Positions 32,754 through 40,050 are shown, counted from the first letter of the stretch. The stretch is DNA of 41,452 nucleotides from an uncultured Alphaproteobacteria bacterium (GCA_944390035.1 CALXOP010000051.1:1-41452), one strand, 5' to 3'. A program made the numbers and translations. The notes: generated by a model not told the origin, from the letters alone.

Positions 32754-34178
32754 ATGAAATTATATAAAAGATTATTTTTCTTAATAATCATAACATGTTT
32801 GGGGCTTTTTGTCCTTCGCTATATAGCAACTTTGGCTATTGTATATAAGGGCAAGAATATTGCTGAAAATGGTTCTTTGATGTTACAAATCTATGCTTGT
32901 AAAGATGTTTTAGCGCAGAGATTATCGGATAAGAAGAATCGATTGATTGTAATTTCGGGGTCTAATGGTCTATATGGAATTAACAATACAATATTAGAGC
33001 AAGAAACCGGGTTACCTGTGATAAATATGGCAACGCATGCCGGGCTTCCTCTAGATTATTTAATGGCAAGAAGCTTAAAATATGTAAAATCAGGAGATAT
33101 AGTCGTTTTACCGCTGGAATTTGCCTATTATGGTCGTCCGAAATTTGAAGAATGGGAAATGCAAAGCTTATTTTACTGGGGGAAATCATTTTTAAGAGAT
33201 TTACCTCTATGGCAAAGTTTTGAGTATCTGATAAGAGTTCCAACAGAAGTTTTTAGAAAACAGATGAAATCCAAAACATTACCAACAGAAGATGAATGGA
33301 TAAAAGCAGGCCAATGTGACTTTTCAAAACAAATAAAATTTACACAAATAGGGCAAGAATATCTTCAAAAAGATGGAACATACTTATCGGGAGATAAGAA
33401 TATTTATAATAAGTTAAATGGATACGGATTATCAACTACCGAATTTCGGCTTAAACAAATTGCTGAATATAAAAGACTTATTGAAAGTAAGGGAGCAAAA
33501 TTTTTTCTAACATACCCGGCTTTACTAGAAAATGAAGCTTTTAATTTAAAAGATGAAAACATCCAAAGGAGCATCAAATTTTTTGAAGAAAAGTTATCGA
33601 AATTTGGCTTGATATTAAATTGTTCTCCTGAAAATTCTTATTTTGAAAGAAAATATTTTTATGATACAGAATATCATTTGACTAACGAAGGTGCAGTTAA
33701 ACGGAGCAAAAATTTAGGAAAATGCCTTCGTAAGACATTTTCTCTTACTCCACAGAGGCTTTTGGAAGAGGAAACAATATTTTTAAATGTAATCTCTGGC
33801 TTTTATGCTAATGAAGGTTTTGGTCGTTGGTCTGAAGGAACGACAAGTATCATAAGGTTATATTTTAATTCGGAAAATAAAGTAAAATTAAAATTTGATG
33901 TGTTTCCCTTTCTTTCCAGACAGCAACCTAAATTGCAAACTAAAATATTTATAGGAAAAGAGTTGATTGCTACATGGAATTTTGAACAAGGAAAACAATT
34001 TCCCAATACAGTAATTGATATTCCCAAAAAATTTATCAAAAAAGATAAGTTTATTGATTTAGAATTTCATTATTCAAATAATAAATCACCTCAAGAATTA
34101 GAGCTCAGTAATGATAATAGAATATTAAATTTAGGATTTAAAAGTGTAACAATTATAGGTTCGTCAGAAAGTGAATAA
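32754..34178 (+). CDS. SGNH/AlgJ-like extracytoplasmic partner of the MBOAT
   Basis: A 474-aa protein with one N-terminal membrane anchor (LFFLIIITCLGLFVLRYIATLAIVY, about 6-30), so the rest lies outside the cytoplasmic membrane. The SGNH-like core shows ISGSNGLYGIN (nucleophile Ser block, about 65-75), PLEFAYYG and, near residue 303, YDTEYHLTNEG with the Asp-x3-His catalytic pair. The C-terminal about 110 residues (after SLTPQRLLEEE) form a separate, probably beta-rich domain containing GFGRWSEG, which may bind carbohydrate. Directly behind the MBOAT gene, it probably transfers the acyl group onto the glycan. It is the last gene of the cluster, followed by a strong terminator. Confidence 0.78.
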   Translation: MKLYKRLFFLIIITCLGLFVLRYIATLAIVYKGKNIAENGSLMLQIYACKDVLAQRLSDKKNRLIVISGSNGLYGINNTILEQETGLPVINMATHAGLPLDYLMARSLKYVKSGDIVVLPLEFAYYGRPKFEEWEMQSLFYWGKSFLRDLPLWQSFEYLIRVPTEVFRKQMKSKTLPTEDEWIKAGQCDFSKQIKFTQIGQEYLQKDGTYLSGDKNIYNKLNGYGLSTTEFRLKQIAEYKRLIESKGAKFFLTYPALLENEAFNLKDENIQRSIKFFEEKLSKFGLILNCSPENSYFERKYFYDTEYHLTNEGAVKRSKNLGKCLRKTFSLTPQRLLEEETIFLNVISGFYANEGFGRWSEGTTSIIRLYFNSENKVKLKFDVFPFLSRQQPKLQTKIFIGKELIATWNFEQGKQFPNTVIDIPKKFIKKDKFIDLEFHYSNNKSPQELELSNDNRILNLGFKSVTIIGSSESE

Positions 34179-34180
34179 GA

Positions 34181-34216
34181 AAAAAACTCCCGATTCGGAA
34201 GAATTGGGAGTTTTTT
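34181..34216. terminator. Strong bidirectional terminator at the end of the glycan cluster
   Basis: A continuous stem pairs AAAAAACTCCC (34181-34191) with GGGAGTTTTTT (34206-34216), extended inward by a G.U pair and ATTC/GAAT around a GGAA tetraloop. U-runs are present on both strands, serving both the glycan operon and the convergent small gene. Confidence 0.92.
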
Positions 34217-34235
34217 TAAGCTAAAATCAAATAGA

Positions 34236-34550
34236 TTATAAGAATTTATCAAGGTTTTGAATATGTCTGACCGGAACTTTGTATTCTCTGGCGACATCGT
34301 CATCTTCAATTTCAACAATCAGCAACTCATCAACCGATTTGAGCGGAGATCTGGCTTTTTCATTAATATTGTCCAGCATAATTGCGCTTTCTCTGCTACG
34401 ATACAAAAGGGCACTTGAACCGCCGTCATAAACAAAACGTGGGTTTTCAGGGCCTCCTTGATGATATTTGATAATAATCAAAATTTCACCGGCAGCATTC
34501 TGCAAGATATCATATCTGCCTTCTTGTTCAGAGTTGTTCTTGTTTGCCAT
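34236..34550 (-). CDS. Small conserved-looking protein of unknown function
   Basis: A 104-aa soluble, acidic protein that I do not recognise. The sequence has a coherent small-domain look: YDILQNAAGEILIIIKYHQGGPENPRFVYDGGSSALLYRSRESAIMLDNI, then KSVDELLIVEIEDDDVAREYKVPVRHI. I chose ATG 34550, which has AAGGA 8 nt upstream; a longer reading to 34580 has no ribosome site. It shares a terminator with the glycan cluster and is divergent from tRNA-Lys. Codon use is less A/T-rich than in the neighbouring cluster, which suggests a native housekeeping gene. Confidence 0.72.
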   Translation of the reverse strand: MANKNNSEQEGRYDILQNAAGEILIIIKYHQGGPENPRFVYDGGSSALLYRSRESAIMLDNINEKARSPLKSVDELLIVEIEDDDVAREYKVPVRHIQNLDKFL

Positions 34551-34659
34551 AATAAGTTTCCTTATAAAATGAACCATCAAAATTTAAGAGCACGATAGCA
34601 TATAATTATTAACAAATATACTACAAAATAAATTTTTTGCAAAAAAATGATTTTTTGTG

Positions 34660-34688
34660 TTGACTAAGTATCATTTATCTTTTATATA
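34660..34688 (+). promoter_or_regulatory. Sigma-70-type promoter of tRNA-Lys
   Basis: TTGACT (34660-34665) and TATATA (34683-34688) are separated by exactly 17 nt. The predicted transcription start near 34695 is about 20 nt before the tRNA. Confidence 0.75.
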
Positions 34689-34715
34689 TCACCTCGTTGT
34701 TGATAACAAATTATT

Positions 34716-34791
34716 GGGTGCGTAGCTCAGTCGGTAGAGCATTTGACTTTTAATCAAAGGGTCTCGGGTTCGAATCCCGACGCGCTCACCA
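34716..34791 (+). tRNA. tRNA-Lys (anticodon UUU)
   Basis: A 76-nt cloverleaf can be drawn: acceptor GGGTGCG/CGCGCTC (two G.U pairs), D-arm GCTC/GAGC, anticodon stem TTTGA/TCAAA with loop CTTTTAA (anticodon TTT at 34749-34751), and T-arm TCGGG/CCCGA with TTCGAAT. The 3' ACCA is encoded. It decodes AAA/AAG and is a substrate of MnmA, whose gene is also in the window. Confidence 0.98.
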
Positions 34792-34795
34792 ATAG

Positions 34796-34821
34796 AAACC
34801 CTAGCCAGTTGGCTAGGGTTT
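34796..34821 (+). terminator. Rho-independent terminator of tRNA-Lys
   Basis: AAACCCTAGCC/GGCTAGGGTTT forms an 11-bp stem with an AGTT loop, followed by a T-run, 4 nt after the tRNA CCA end. Confidence 0.9.
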
Positions 34822-34990
34822 TTTGTGTATGGAGCCAAGATTCGCCGACGAGAAAAAAGGGGGGATATCTCCATATTTTGCTCCGAGTCGCAATCAAAGC
34901 AAAATCGCAAACAAAATTCCGATTCGCATTGCTCAAATGATATGTTGTTAAAATCACCATAATTCTTGCAATTCTCATTAAGAAAATTTA

Positions 34991-35005
34991 CTTATGTCAC
35001 ATAAG
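34991..35005. promoter_or_regulatory. Perfect inverted repeat upstream of a small gene
   Basis: CTTATGTCACATAAG has 6-bp arms around TCA, 23 nt before the ATG of the 68-aa gene. It could be an operator for a dimeric regulator. A second, A/T-only inverted repeat (AATTATT...AATAATT) lies between it and the start codon. The rest of 34822-35028 shows no structure I can name. Confidence 0.35.
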
Positions 35006-35028
35006 CCTAATTATTAAAAAATAATTGT

Positions 35029-35235
35029 ATGAAAGATGTGATTCTAACACAAACGGCAATAAAATATATTGTCGAACACAGACAAGGCACGCGAGATGAA
35101 CTGATAGAACAAATCGGAGACGAACTATATAGTGAATTTTGTGAAGCAGGAATAATTTCTCGTGACGCCTATTGGAAATTGTTACGGCTTTCTAAAGCAA
35201 ATTATGAGACGTACTTTGGAATGCCTGAAAGCTAA
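35029..35235 (+). CDS. Small unknown protein (68 aa)
   Basis: A short charged protein (MKDVILTQTAIKYIVEHRQGTRDELIEQIGDELYSEFCEAGIISRDAYWKLL...) that looks all-helical. The TRDELIEQIGDELYSEFCEAGII stretch could be part of a winged-helix or helix-turn-helix fold, but it is too short to name. There is no good Shine-Dalgarno before the ATG; the upstream sequence is A/T-rich with two inverted repeats. A clean terminator follows, which supports a real transcription unit. It lies alone between tRNA-Lys and the PreT-like gene. Confidence 0.6.
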   Translation: MKDVILTQTAIKYIVEHRQGTRDELIEQIGDELYSEFCEAGIISRDAYWKLLRLSKANYETYFGMPES

Positions 35236-35258
35236 TCAATAAGATTAGTTCCTAAAGA

Positions 35259-35289
35259 AAAATCCCCGACACCAAAACTCGGGGATTTT
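35259..35289 (+). terminator. Rho-independent terminator
   Basis: AAAATCCCCGA/TCGGGGATTTT forms an 11-bp stem with a 9-nt loop (CACCAAAAC), 24 nt after the 68-aa gene. Confidence 0.85.
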
Positions 35290-35371
35290 CCGTCAGATAA
35301 GCCAAGAAAGCGCTTGACTCAAAAGAAAGTATAAGTCTAAATAAAACTAAGTTTAAATTTTGAGAAAAGTA

Positions 35372-36556
35372 ATGACTACCGCTAAAAACTTGTATTTAAC
35401 CAAAATCCAGCTCAAGGCCGAGTTGGATAGGTGTTTGAATTGCCCAACCAAACCATGTATGAACGCTTGTCCGGTCAACTGTAGCCCGCAGGAATTTATT
35501 TCCCATGCCCAAAAAGGCGAATATGACGAAGCTGTCAAGACCATTACGCGGAATAACCCCATGGGGCAGACATGCGGACTGATTTGTCCCGATAAATTTT
35601 GCATGAAGGCTTGCACGCGGAGCCATATTGACTTTTCGGTGAATATTCCCAAGGTCCAAGCCACCATATTGGAAAACTTTAGAAAAACCACAGAAGACTA
35701 CCAAAACACGCATGCCAACGGGCACAAAATTGCCGTTATCGGCGCCGGACCGGCCGGCATGGCTGCAGCCTCTACCTTGGGCAAACAAGGTTATCAGGTA
35801 ACCGTCTATGAGGCTTCGGCAGAAATCGGCGGGGCGCTAAACTTAATTCCCGATGAGCGCTTACCCCATGCCGTGATTGAGAAAGATTGGTCTTTTATCT
35901 ATAATCCCGACTATATCAAACTCGAGCTCAATGCGAAAGTGGCAAATCCTGAGGAGCTATTGACCCAGGGCTTTGACGGCGTGATTGTCTCGACCGGCGA
36001 GCCGAATTGCACGGCCTTAAATATAATCGGTGAAGACAACAGTATTTCTTACATGAAATATTTGCACAATCCCGAAATTTATAAAACAACGGGTAAAGTT
36101 GCAATTATCGGCGGCGGTAATGTTGCGGCCGACTGTGCGCTAACGGCTGCGGCCAATGGCTCTGAACATGTGGAAATGTTTGTCCGTCGTCGGTTGTCGG
36201 ATATGCGTATTTCCAAACACGAATATCTGGAGCTGATTAATCGTCAGGTAAACATTACGGCACTGACCAGCCCTGAGAGATTCGAAAAGAAAAACGGCAA
36301 AATCTCGCTCTTTGTACATAAAAATCAATTTGAGAACGGAAAACTCCAAGCCTTGCCGAATTCCACCATCGAGCTTCCGGGGTTTGATTTGGTGATTAAA
36401 GCTGTCGGCAGTAAGGCTGACCCAAAAATTGATAATCCGCGCATTATCTATGCCGGAGACTGCAAAACCGGAGGTTCCACGATTGTGGAGGCTTTGTCTT
36501 CAGGCAAAACGGCGGCAGAATTGATGATGCACGAATTGGCCTGCGCCGCAGAATAA
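35372..36556 (+). CDS. PreT/GltD-like NAD(P)-binding Fe-S flavoprotein oxidoreductase
   Basis: The N-terminal about 110 residues form the four-cysteine-rich Fer4_20 domain: RCLNCPTKPCMNACPVNC and GLICPDKFCMKACTR, which would hold two [4Fe-4S] clusters. Next is an FAD-binding motif AVIGAGPAGMAAASTLGKQG (about 122-141). A second dinucleotide site, AIIGGGNVAADCALTAAANG, is at about 243. The closing FAD block is IYAGDCKTGGSTIVEALSSGKTAAE. Size and layout match PreT (the NADH-side subunit of dihydropyrimidine dehydrogenase) and the GltD small subunit of glutamate synthase. No PreA or GltB gene is beside it, so its electron acceptor is unknown. I use ATG 35372; a TTG 12 nt upstream is possible. Confidence 0.85.
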   Translation: MTTAKNLYLTKIQLKAELDRCLNCPTKPCMNACPVNCSPQEFISHAQKGEYDEAVKTITRNNPMGQTCGLICPDKFCMKACTRSHIDFSVNIPKVQATILENFRKTTEDYQNTHANGHKIAVIGAGPAGMAAASTLGKQGYQVTVYEASAEIGGALNLIPDERLPHAVIEKDWSFIYNPDYIKLELNAKVANPEELLTQGFDGVIVSTGEPNCTALNIIGEDNSISYMKYLHNPEIYKTTGKVAIIGGGNVAADCALTAAANGSEHVEMFVRRRLSDMRISKHEYLELINRQVNITALTSPERFEKKNGKISLFVHKNQFENGKLQALPNSTIELPGFDLVIKAVGSKADPKIDNPRIIYAGDCKTGGSTIVEALSSGKTAAELMMHELACAAE

Positions 36557-36565
36557 AAGCAATAA

Positions 36566-36601
36566 AAAATCCCCTCTAAAAAATAGACCAGAAGGGATTT
36601 T
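36566..36601. terminator. Bidirectional terminator
   Basis: AAAATCCC...TCT pairs with AGA...GGGATTTT with a single C/A mismatch and a 12-nt loop. It lies between the convergent PreT-like and flavodoxin-family genes, with T-runs on both strands. Confidence 0.75.
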
Positions 36602-36620
36602 GTTTGAGGTTTATGGCAGT

Positions 36621-37160
36621 TTAGGCGTGCAGACCGGCCTGATAGGCTTCATCCATTGCCGGAGAGGACTGAATATCGCCGATATTCCAAGCTCCCGTAC
36701 CGTAAATAATGCCTTTTTCTTTTGCATTATCCAAACAATCTTCGGTAAAACCGCGAAAAGCCTCTAAAACACGTTGCATATTTTGTTTGCTGGTATCCGC
36801 CGCGGCAATAATGAAATAAATGTCTTTGTTGCTGATTTCGGTATATCTCGGCACACAGCGGTCAATAAAAGTTTTCATCTGCCCGTTCATAGAGTAGAAA
36901 TAAACCGGCGTTGCCAACACAATCACATCGGCTTCAACCATTTTGTTTAAGATTTCTTCCATATCATCTTTTTGCACGCATTTGTGCGTATTGTTGCAAA
37001 CACCGCACCCATGGCAAAAATTAATATGTTTGTCGTTGAGATTGATTTTTTCAACTCTGTTTCCGGCCTCAAGTGCCCCTTTAATAAATTGGTTGCACAA
37101 AGTTTCGGAGTTGCCGTTTTTGCGAAAACTAGACGAGATAACTAAAATTTGTTTAGACAT
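36621..37160 (-). CDS. Flavodoxin-family NAD(P)H-dependent FMN reductase
   Basis: A 179-aa flavodoxin-like protein with the FMN phosphate loop SSSFRKNGNSETL (about 9-21) and ATPVYFYSMNGQMKTFIDR (about 82-100). A Cys-rich element (CHGCGVCNNTHKC, about 49-61) resembles the cluster-binding region of iron-sulphur flavoproteins. It probably reduces quinones or other electrophiles, or supplies electrons to a partner. It has a good ribosome site (AAAGGA, 7 nt before ATG) and lies 29 nt after the CMD-family gene on the same strand, making it the last gene of the MerR-linked operon. Confidence 0.85.
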   Translation of the reverse strand: MSKQILVISSSFRKNGNSETLCNQFIKGALEAGNRVEKINLNDKHINFCHGCGVCNNTHKCVQKDDMEEILNKMVEADVIVLATPVYFYSMNGQMKTFIDRCVPRYTEISNKDIYFIIAAADTSKQNMQRVLEAFRGFTEDCLDNAKEKGIIYGTGAWNIGDIQSSPAMDEAYQAGLHA

Positions 37161-37189
37161 GTATCATCCTTTCAAATAAAAAAAAGTAA

Positions 37190-37975
37190 TTAGTTGTTGG
37201 CAAGAGCAGATACCGCGGCAATACCGTTAAGCGTTCTGGGATAACCGATATAAGGCAACATCTGGGTCAAAGCTGCAAATAAAACCTCTTTGTCATTGCC
37301 GATATTGATATTTCCTTGTGCATGAGCTTTTACTTGAGCATCAGCACCGCCTAAGGCCACCAAGGTCGCAAAAGTCAACAATTCACGTGTCTTAAGCTCC
37401 AAACCGGTTCGGGTATAATAATCGCCGAAACAATTTGCCGACAAAAAGTCTTGAATATGTTTGAGGTTTGCGGGAGCACTATCGCGCATGGCTAAAATAT
37501 TTTGCTCACCAAAAATTTGGCATTGTGCCTGCAATCCTTTCTCAAAACGTGTCTCAGGCGTAACGGTTGTTTGAGGCGCTAAGGGAAGATTAATTCCCTT
37601 TTGTGCCATAACCTGATTGGAAAGCGCTAAAAAGTCAGCAGCCTTTGCCATCCCGACATAAGGAATTGTCTGTACAACCGCCTCATGGAGCTTAATTGGT
37701 GAAATTTGAGCATCTAAGGCCGCATCTAAAACTTGGCGAAAACTCTCTTGTCCTTGCGCGGCCACATTGGCAACGATTAACACCAAATATCTCTCCTCAT
37801 TTGAGAGTTTGTTTTGCGCTAAAACCTCATTTTTAACAAAGTCTTGCCAAACTTGCATAATGTCGGTTTGGTTAAGTTTTGATGTCTGAGCCATTTTATT
37901 TCTCCCGATAACAATTCCTAAACTAAGCCCTACCGCCAGTAAGACGAGGGAAAGAATAAGTCCTTTAGCCTTCAT
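37190..37975 (-). CDS. Exported carboxymuconolactone decarboxylase (CMD)-family protein, two CMD repeats
   Basis: After an N-terminal hydrophobic segment (GLILSLVLLAVGLSLGIVIG, signal or anchor), two CMD-like helical repeats follow. Repeat 1 includes SNEERYLVLIVANVAAQGQESF and VVQTIPYVGMAKA; repeat 2 includes KTRELLTFATLVALGGADAQVKAH, QGNINIGNDKEVL and LPYIGYPRTLN. The AhpD-type CxxC pair is not seen, so alkylhydroperoxidase activity is not supported. In Bacillus subtilis the MerR-type regulator AdhR controls a CMD-family gene (yraC), which matches this neighbourhood. The start overlaps the stop of the upstream fusion gene (TAATG), so the two are translationally coupled. Confidence 0.85.
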   Translation of the reverse strand: MKAKGLILSLVLLAVGLSLGIVIGRNKMAQTSKLNQTDIMQVWQDFVKNEVLAQNKLSNEERYLVLIVANVAAQGQESFRQVLDAALDAQISPIKLHEAVVQTIPYVGMAKAADFLALSNQVMAQKGINLPLAPQTTVTPETRFEKGLQAQCQIFGEQNILAMRDSAPANLKHIQDFLSANCFGDYYTRTGLELKTRELLTFATLVALGGADAQVKAHAQGNINIGNDKEVLFAALTQMLPYIGYPRTLNGIAAVSALANN

Positions 37976-39492
37976 TATTTATATTCCTCATCTGTGACCG
38001 GCTCCAGCCAAGTTGCCACATTGTTTGGCACATTGGTCTCAACCGAAATATGTGTAAACCAGCTGTTTGGTGCGGCACCGTGCCAGTGCTCAACATCAGG
38101 TGCAATCCGAACGACATCACCTTTGTGCAAAATTTGAATTTCTTTGCCCCGCTCTTGGTAACGACCTTCGCCGTTGAGAACGAGTAAAATTTGGCCGCCG
38201 CTGTGCTTGTGCCAGTTGGTGCGTGCTTTGGGTTCAAAGGTGACATTGCCGATAGGGGCGTTAAAGGTTTTGTCATTAGGACTAAGCATGGTGAGATAAG
38301 TTTGTCCGGTAAAAAATTTGCCGTAAGGATTGGGCTCACCTTGTTCAAAAACAGTATCAATCGGTGCTTTTTGCATATTCTCCTCCTTTTTGGGGTTAAG
38401 GTTAATGAGCGTAATTTCAGATTCTGCGCCAAAACGCATTTGCGGTCCCCATTGTCCGGCACCGTTAGAAACATAAATCAGAGCGCCGTTTTCCAAATGA
38501 TATAAACCGGACAAGTAAGGATTATAAGCTTTGGTCAGAATATGAAAAGGAAAGATTTGCCCGCCGTGTGTATGACCTGAAATTTCCAAGTCAAATATTT
38601 GTTCATTTTTAAAATCACTTGGCGTGTGTGACATTAAGATTTTGTATTGATTATTATGTGCAAGTTTGAAAGCTCTTTTGGCATCAGCTTCTTTTTTGTA
38701 TGCCTGACCCGAGAATAAATCGGGGATTCCCGCCACATAAACTTCCCCAAGCGAAATGCCGTCATTTTCCAACAACTTGAAACCTTGAGCCTTAAGAGCG
38801 GCAATGCTTGCCTGATAACCGTTATAAAATTCGTGATTTCCGGTTACAAAATAAATGCCGCGCGGCGCCTTTAAATCTTTGAGCAAGGATAAGGTTTTGG
38901 CGCTGATTTGCGTGTCATCATCAATAATATCACCACCCAATAAAACCACATCCGGGTTAAGCTCATTAGTTTTTTGCACAATTGCTTTGACTTTGTCATC
39001 AGCAATCACGCGGTGGATATGAATATCACTTAAATAAGCGATTCTCAGAGGCTTTGAGATTTTATCCGAGACAACATTGACTTCTCGCACGTCGGGAACT
39101 TTTGTGCCGGCATATAACGCATAAGCAGAGCATAAAAAGGCCGCCAATATCAAACCCAAATTAATTTTTCCGCTATTTAGCCAAGAGGCAGCGGAAGAAT
39201 TGATAAACTTGCATCCCAAGAGTGCTAAATCGCGCAATACAACACCGCTGAATAAGATAATGCCCATAATAAAAATAAAATAGAGTAGGTAGCGGTAAAA
39301 GGGATAAACTTTCCCTAAAATATGTTCCGCTTGGTAGGACACAAACAAAGGAATACACCCTAAGGTCAACATAACCAGCAACAAAATAGCTTTGCCGCCC
39401 CAAGCAATGTCCAGTCCGTAAACCAGCCTAAAAAACAAATATAAAAAGACCAAACTCCCTAAGACAGAGGTGGTAATAGCGCAAGAAATCAT
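37975..39492 (-). CDS. Membrane metallophosphoesterase fused to a C-terminal cupin
   Basis: Residues 1-135 contain about four transmembrane helices. Residues about 145-370 form a YkuE-like calcineurin-type phosphoesterase with all metal motifs: LSDIHIH, LLGGDIIDDD, TGNHEFY, MSHTP and SGHTHGGQ. Residues 373-505 form a cupin with TNWHKHSGGQILLVLNGEGRY and RIAPDVEHWHGAAP (the His/Glu metal site). The two parts read as one frame with no stop. However, a perfect AGGAGG five bases before an in-frame ATG (38376) marks the cupin start, as if two genes had merged. Such cupins often accompany CMD proteins, and the CMD gene follows here. The start has AGGAG 7 nt upstream, behind the MerR-type promoter. 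Confidence 0.88.
   Translation of the reverse strand: MISCAITTSVLGSLVFLYLFFRLVYGLDIAWGGKAILLLVMLTLGCIPLFVSYQAEHILGKVYPFYRYLLYFIFIMGIILFSGVVLRDLALLGCKFINSSAASWLNSGKINLGLILAAFLCSAYALYAGTKVPDVREVNVVSDKISKPLRIAYLSDIHIHRVIADDKVKAIVQKTNELNPDVVLLGGDIIDDDTQISAKTLSLLKDLKAPRGIYFVTGNHEFYNGYQASIAALKAQGFKLLENDGISLGEVYVAGIPDLFSGQAYKKEADAKRAFKLAHNNQYKILMSHTPSDFKNEQIFDLEISGHTHGGQIFPFHILTKAYNPYLSGLYHLENGALIYVSNGAGQWGPQMRFGAESEITLINLNPKKEENMQKAPIDTVFEQGEPNPYGKFFTGQTYLTMLSPNDKTFNAPIGNVTFEPKARTNWHKHSGGQILLVLNGEGRYQERGKEIQILHKGDVVRIAPDVEHWHGAAPNSWFTHISVETNVPNNVATWLEPVTDEEYK
38374..38387 (-). promoter_or_regulatory. Internal ribosome binding site and ATG for the cupin part
   Basis: Minus-strand AGGAGG (38387-38382), 5 nt, then ATG (38376-38374), in frame with the cupin half (133 aa if started here, 38376 to 37975). 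It is as strong as any Shine-Dalgarno in the window and would allow a separate cupin protein alongside the fusion. Confidence 0.7.
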
Positions 39493-39530
39493 CTTTATCT
39501 CCTCTCAAATAAGTTTTCGATTCTGTTCTT

Positions 39531-39561
39531 ATCATAATTTTTAGAGTTAACTCTAAGTCAA
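39531..39561 (-). promoter_or_regulatory. MerR-type promoter with 19-bp spacer and palindromic operator
   Basis: On the minus strand, -35 TTGACT (39561-39556) and -10 TATGAT (39536-39531) are separated by 19 nt. The spacer region contains the perfect 16-bp palindrome TTAGAGTTAACTCTAA (39541-39556). Over-long spacers with a central dyad are the hallmark of promoters activated by MerR-family DNA distortion. It drives the phosphoesterase-cupin/CMD/flavodoxin operon, about 32 nt before its ATG. Confidence 0.85.
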
Positions 39562-39570
39562 GAGTTTTTG

Positions 39571-39599
39571 TTGACGTGGGATAAAAAATTTATTACAGT
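39571..39599 (+). promoter_or_regulatory. Candidate promoter of the merR-like gene
   Basis: TTGACG (39571-39576) and TACAGT (39594-39599) are 17 nt apart on the plus strand, just before the regulator's AAGGAGG and ATG. The -10 box is weak. The MerR operator lies immediately upstream, so autoregulation is possible. Confidence 0.45.
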
Positions 39600-39621
39600 C
39601 AAGAAAACGAAGGAGGAAATT

Positions 39622-40050
39622 ATGGGATATTCAATCGGGCAAGTTGCCAAAAAAACCGGTTTGACGGCACACACTCTTAGGTATTATGAAAAAGAGGGCT
39701 TGTTACCCTTTGTCAAAAAGAGTGGCTCCGGCTTAAGAGTCTTTTCAGATTCGGATTTGGATTGGTTGGTACTCATTGAATGCCTCAAGGGCACCGGCAT
39801 GAGCCTCAAAGACATAAAGCAATATATTGATTGGTATATGGAAGGCGATTCGACCCTCAACCAAAGACTGGAAATGTTTAAGCGCCAAAAGCTAAAATTA
39901 GAAGAGCAAATGAGCCAGCTCCAAAAACACATGGAAAAAATCAATTATAAAATTGCTTACTATACGGAAATCGTAGCCCACGGCAGTGAAGGCGTTTTTG
40001 AGCGCAATCCTGAGTTGGCGGCCGAAAGAAAACGGGTCTATGGCAAATAA
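39622..40050 (+). CDS. MerR-family regulator, NmlR/AdhR-like
   Basis: A 142-aa MerR protein: the winged-helix DNA-binding domain YSIGQVAKKTGLTAHTLRYYEKEGLLPF (3-30), wing region RVFSDSDLDWL, the segment IECLKGTGMSLKDIKQYIDW, then a long dimerisation coiled coil (about 80-118). Its only Cys is Cys54, the position used for thiol or electrophile sensing in NmlR and corresponding to Cys52 in AdhR. No metal-binding Cys cluster is present at the C-terminus, which argues against a metal sensor. ATG 39622 follows a perfect AAGGAGG; an upstream ATG at 39568 would overlap the operator region and is unlikely. It probably activates the divergent redox operon from the 19-bp-spacer promoter. Confidence 0.92.
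   Translation: MGYSIGQVAKKTGLTAHTLRYYEKEGLLPFVKKSGSGLRVFSDSDLDWLVLIECLKGTGMSLKDIKQYIDWYMEGDSTLNQRLEMFKRQKLKLEEQMSQLQKHMEKINYKIAYYTEIVAHGSEGVFERNPELAAERKRVYGK

Noticed and set aside
34743-34940. 65-aa open frame on the plus strand starting inside tRNA-Lys
   Set aside because: It begins within the tRNA and runs through its terminator.
34754-34978. Open frame over tRNA-Lys on the minus strand (ends SGFEPETL)
   Set aside because: It is the usual false protein produced by translating the antisense of a tRNA T-arm and anticodon region.
34822-35028. Possible prophage attachment site or integration scar next to tRNA-Lys
   Set aside because: I found no integrase gene and no second copy of the tRNA 3' end in the window.
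39568-39621. 18-residue extension of the MerR-like protein
   Set aside because: It overlaps the promoter region, and the MerR fold begins at MGYSIGQ, with a perfect Shine-Dalgarno before ATG 39622.
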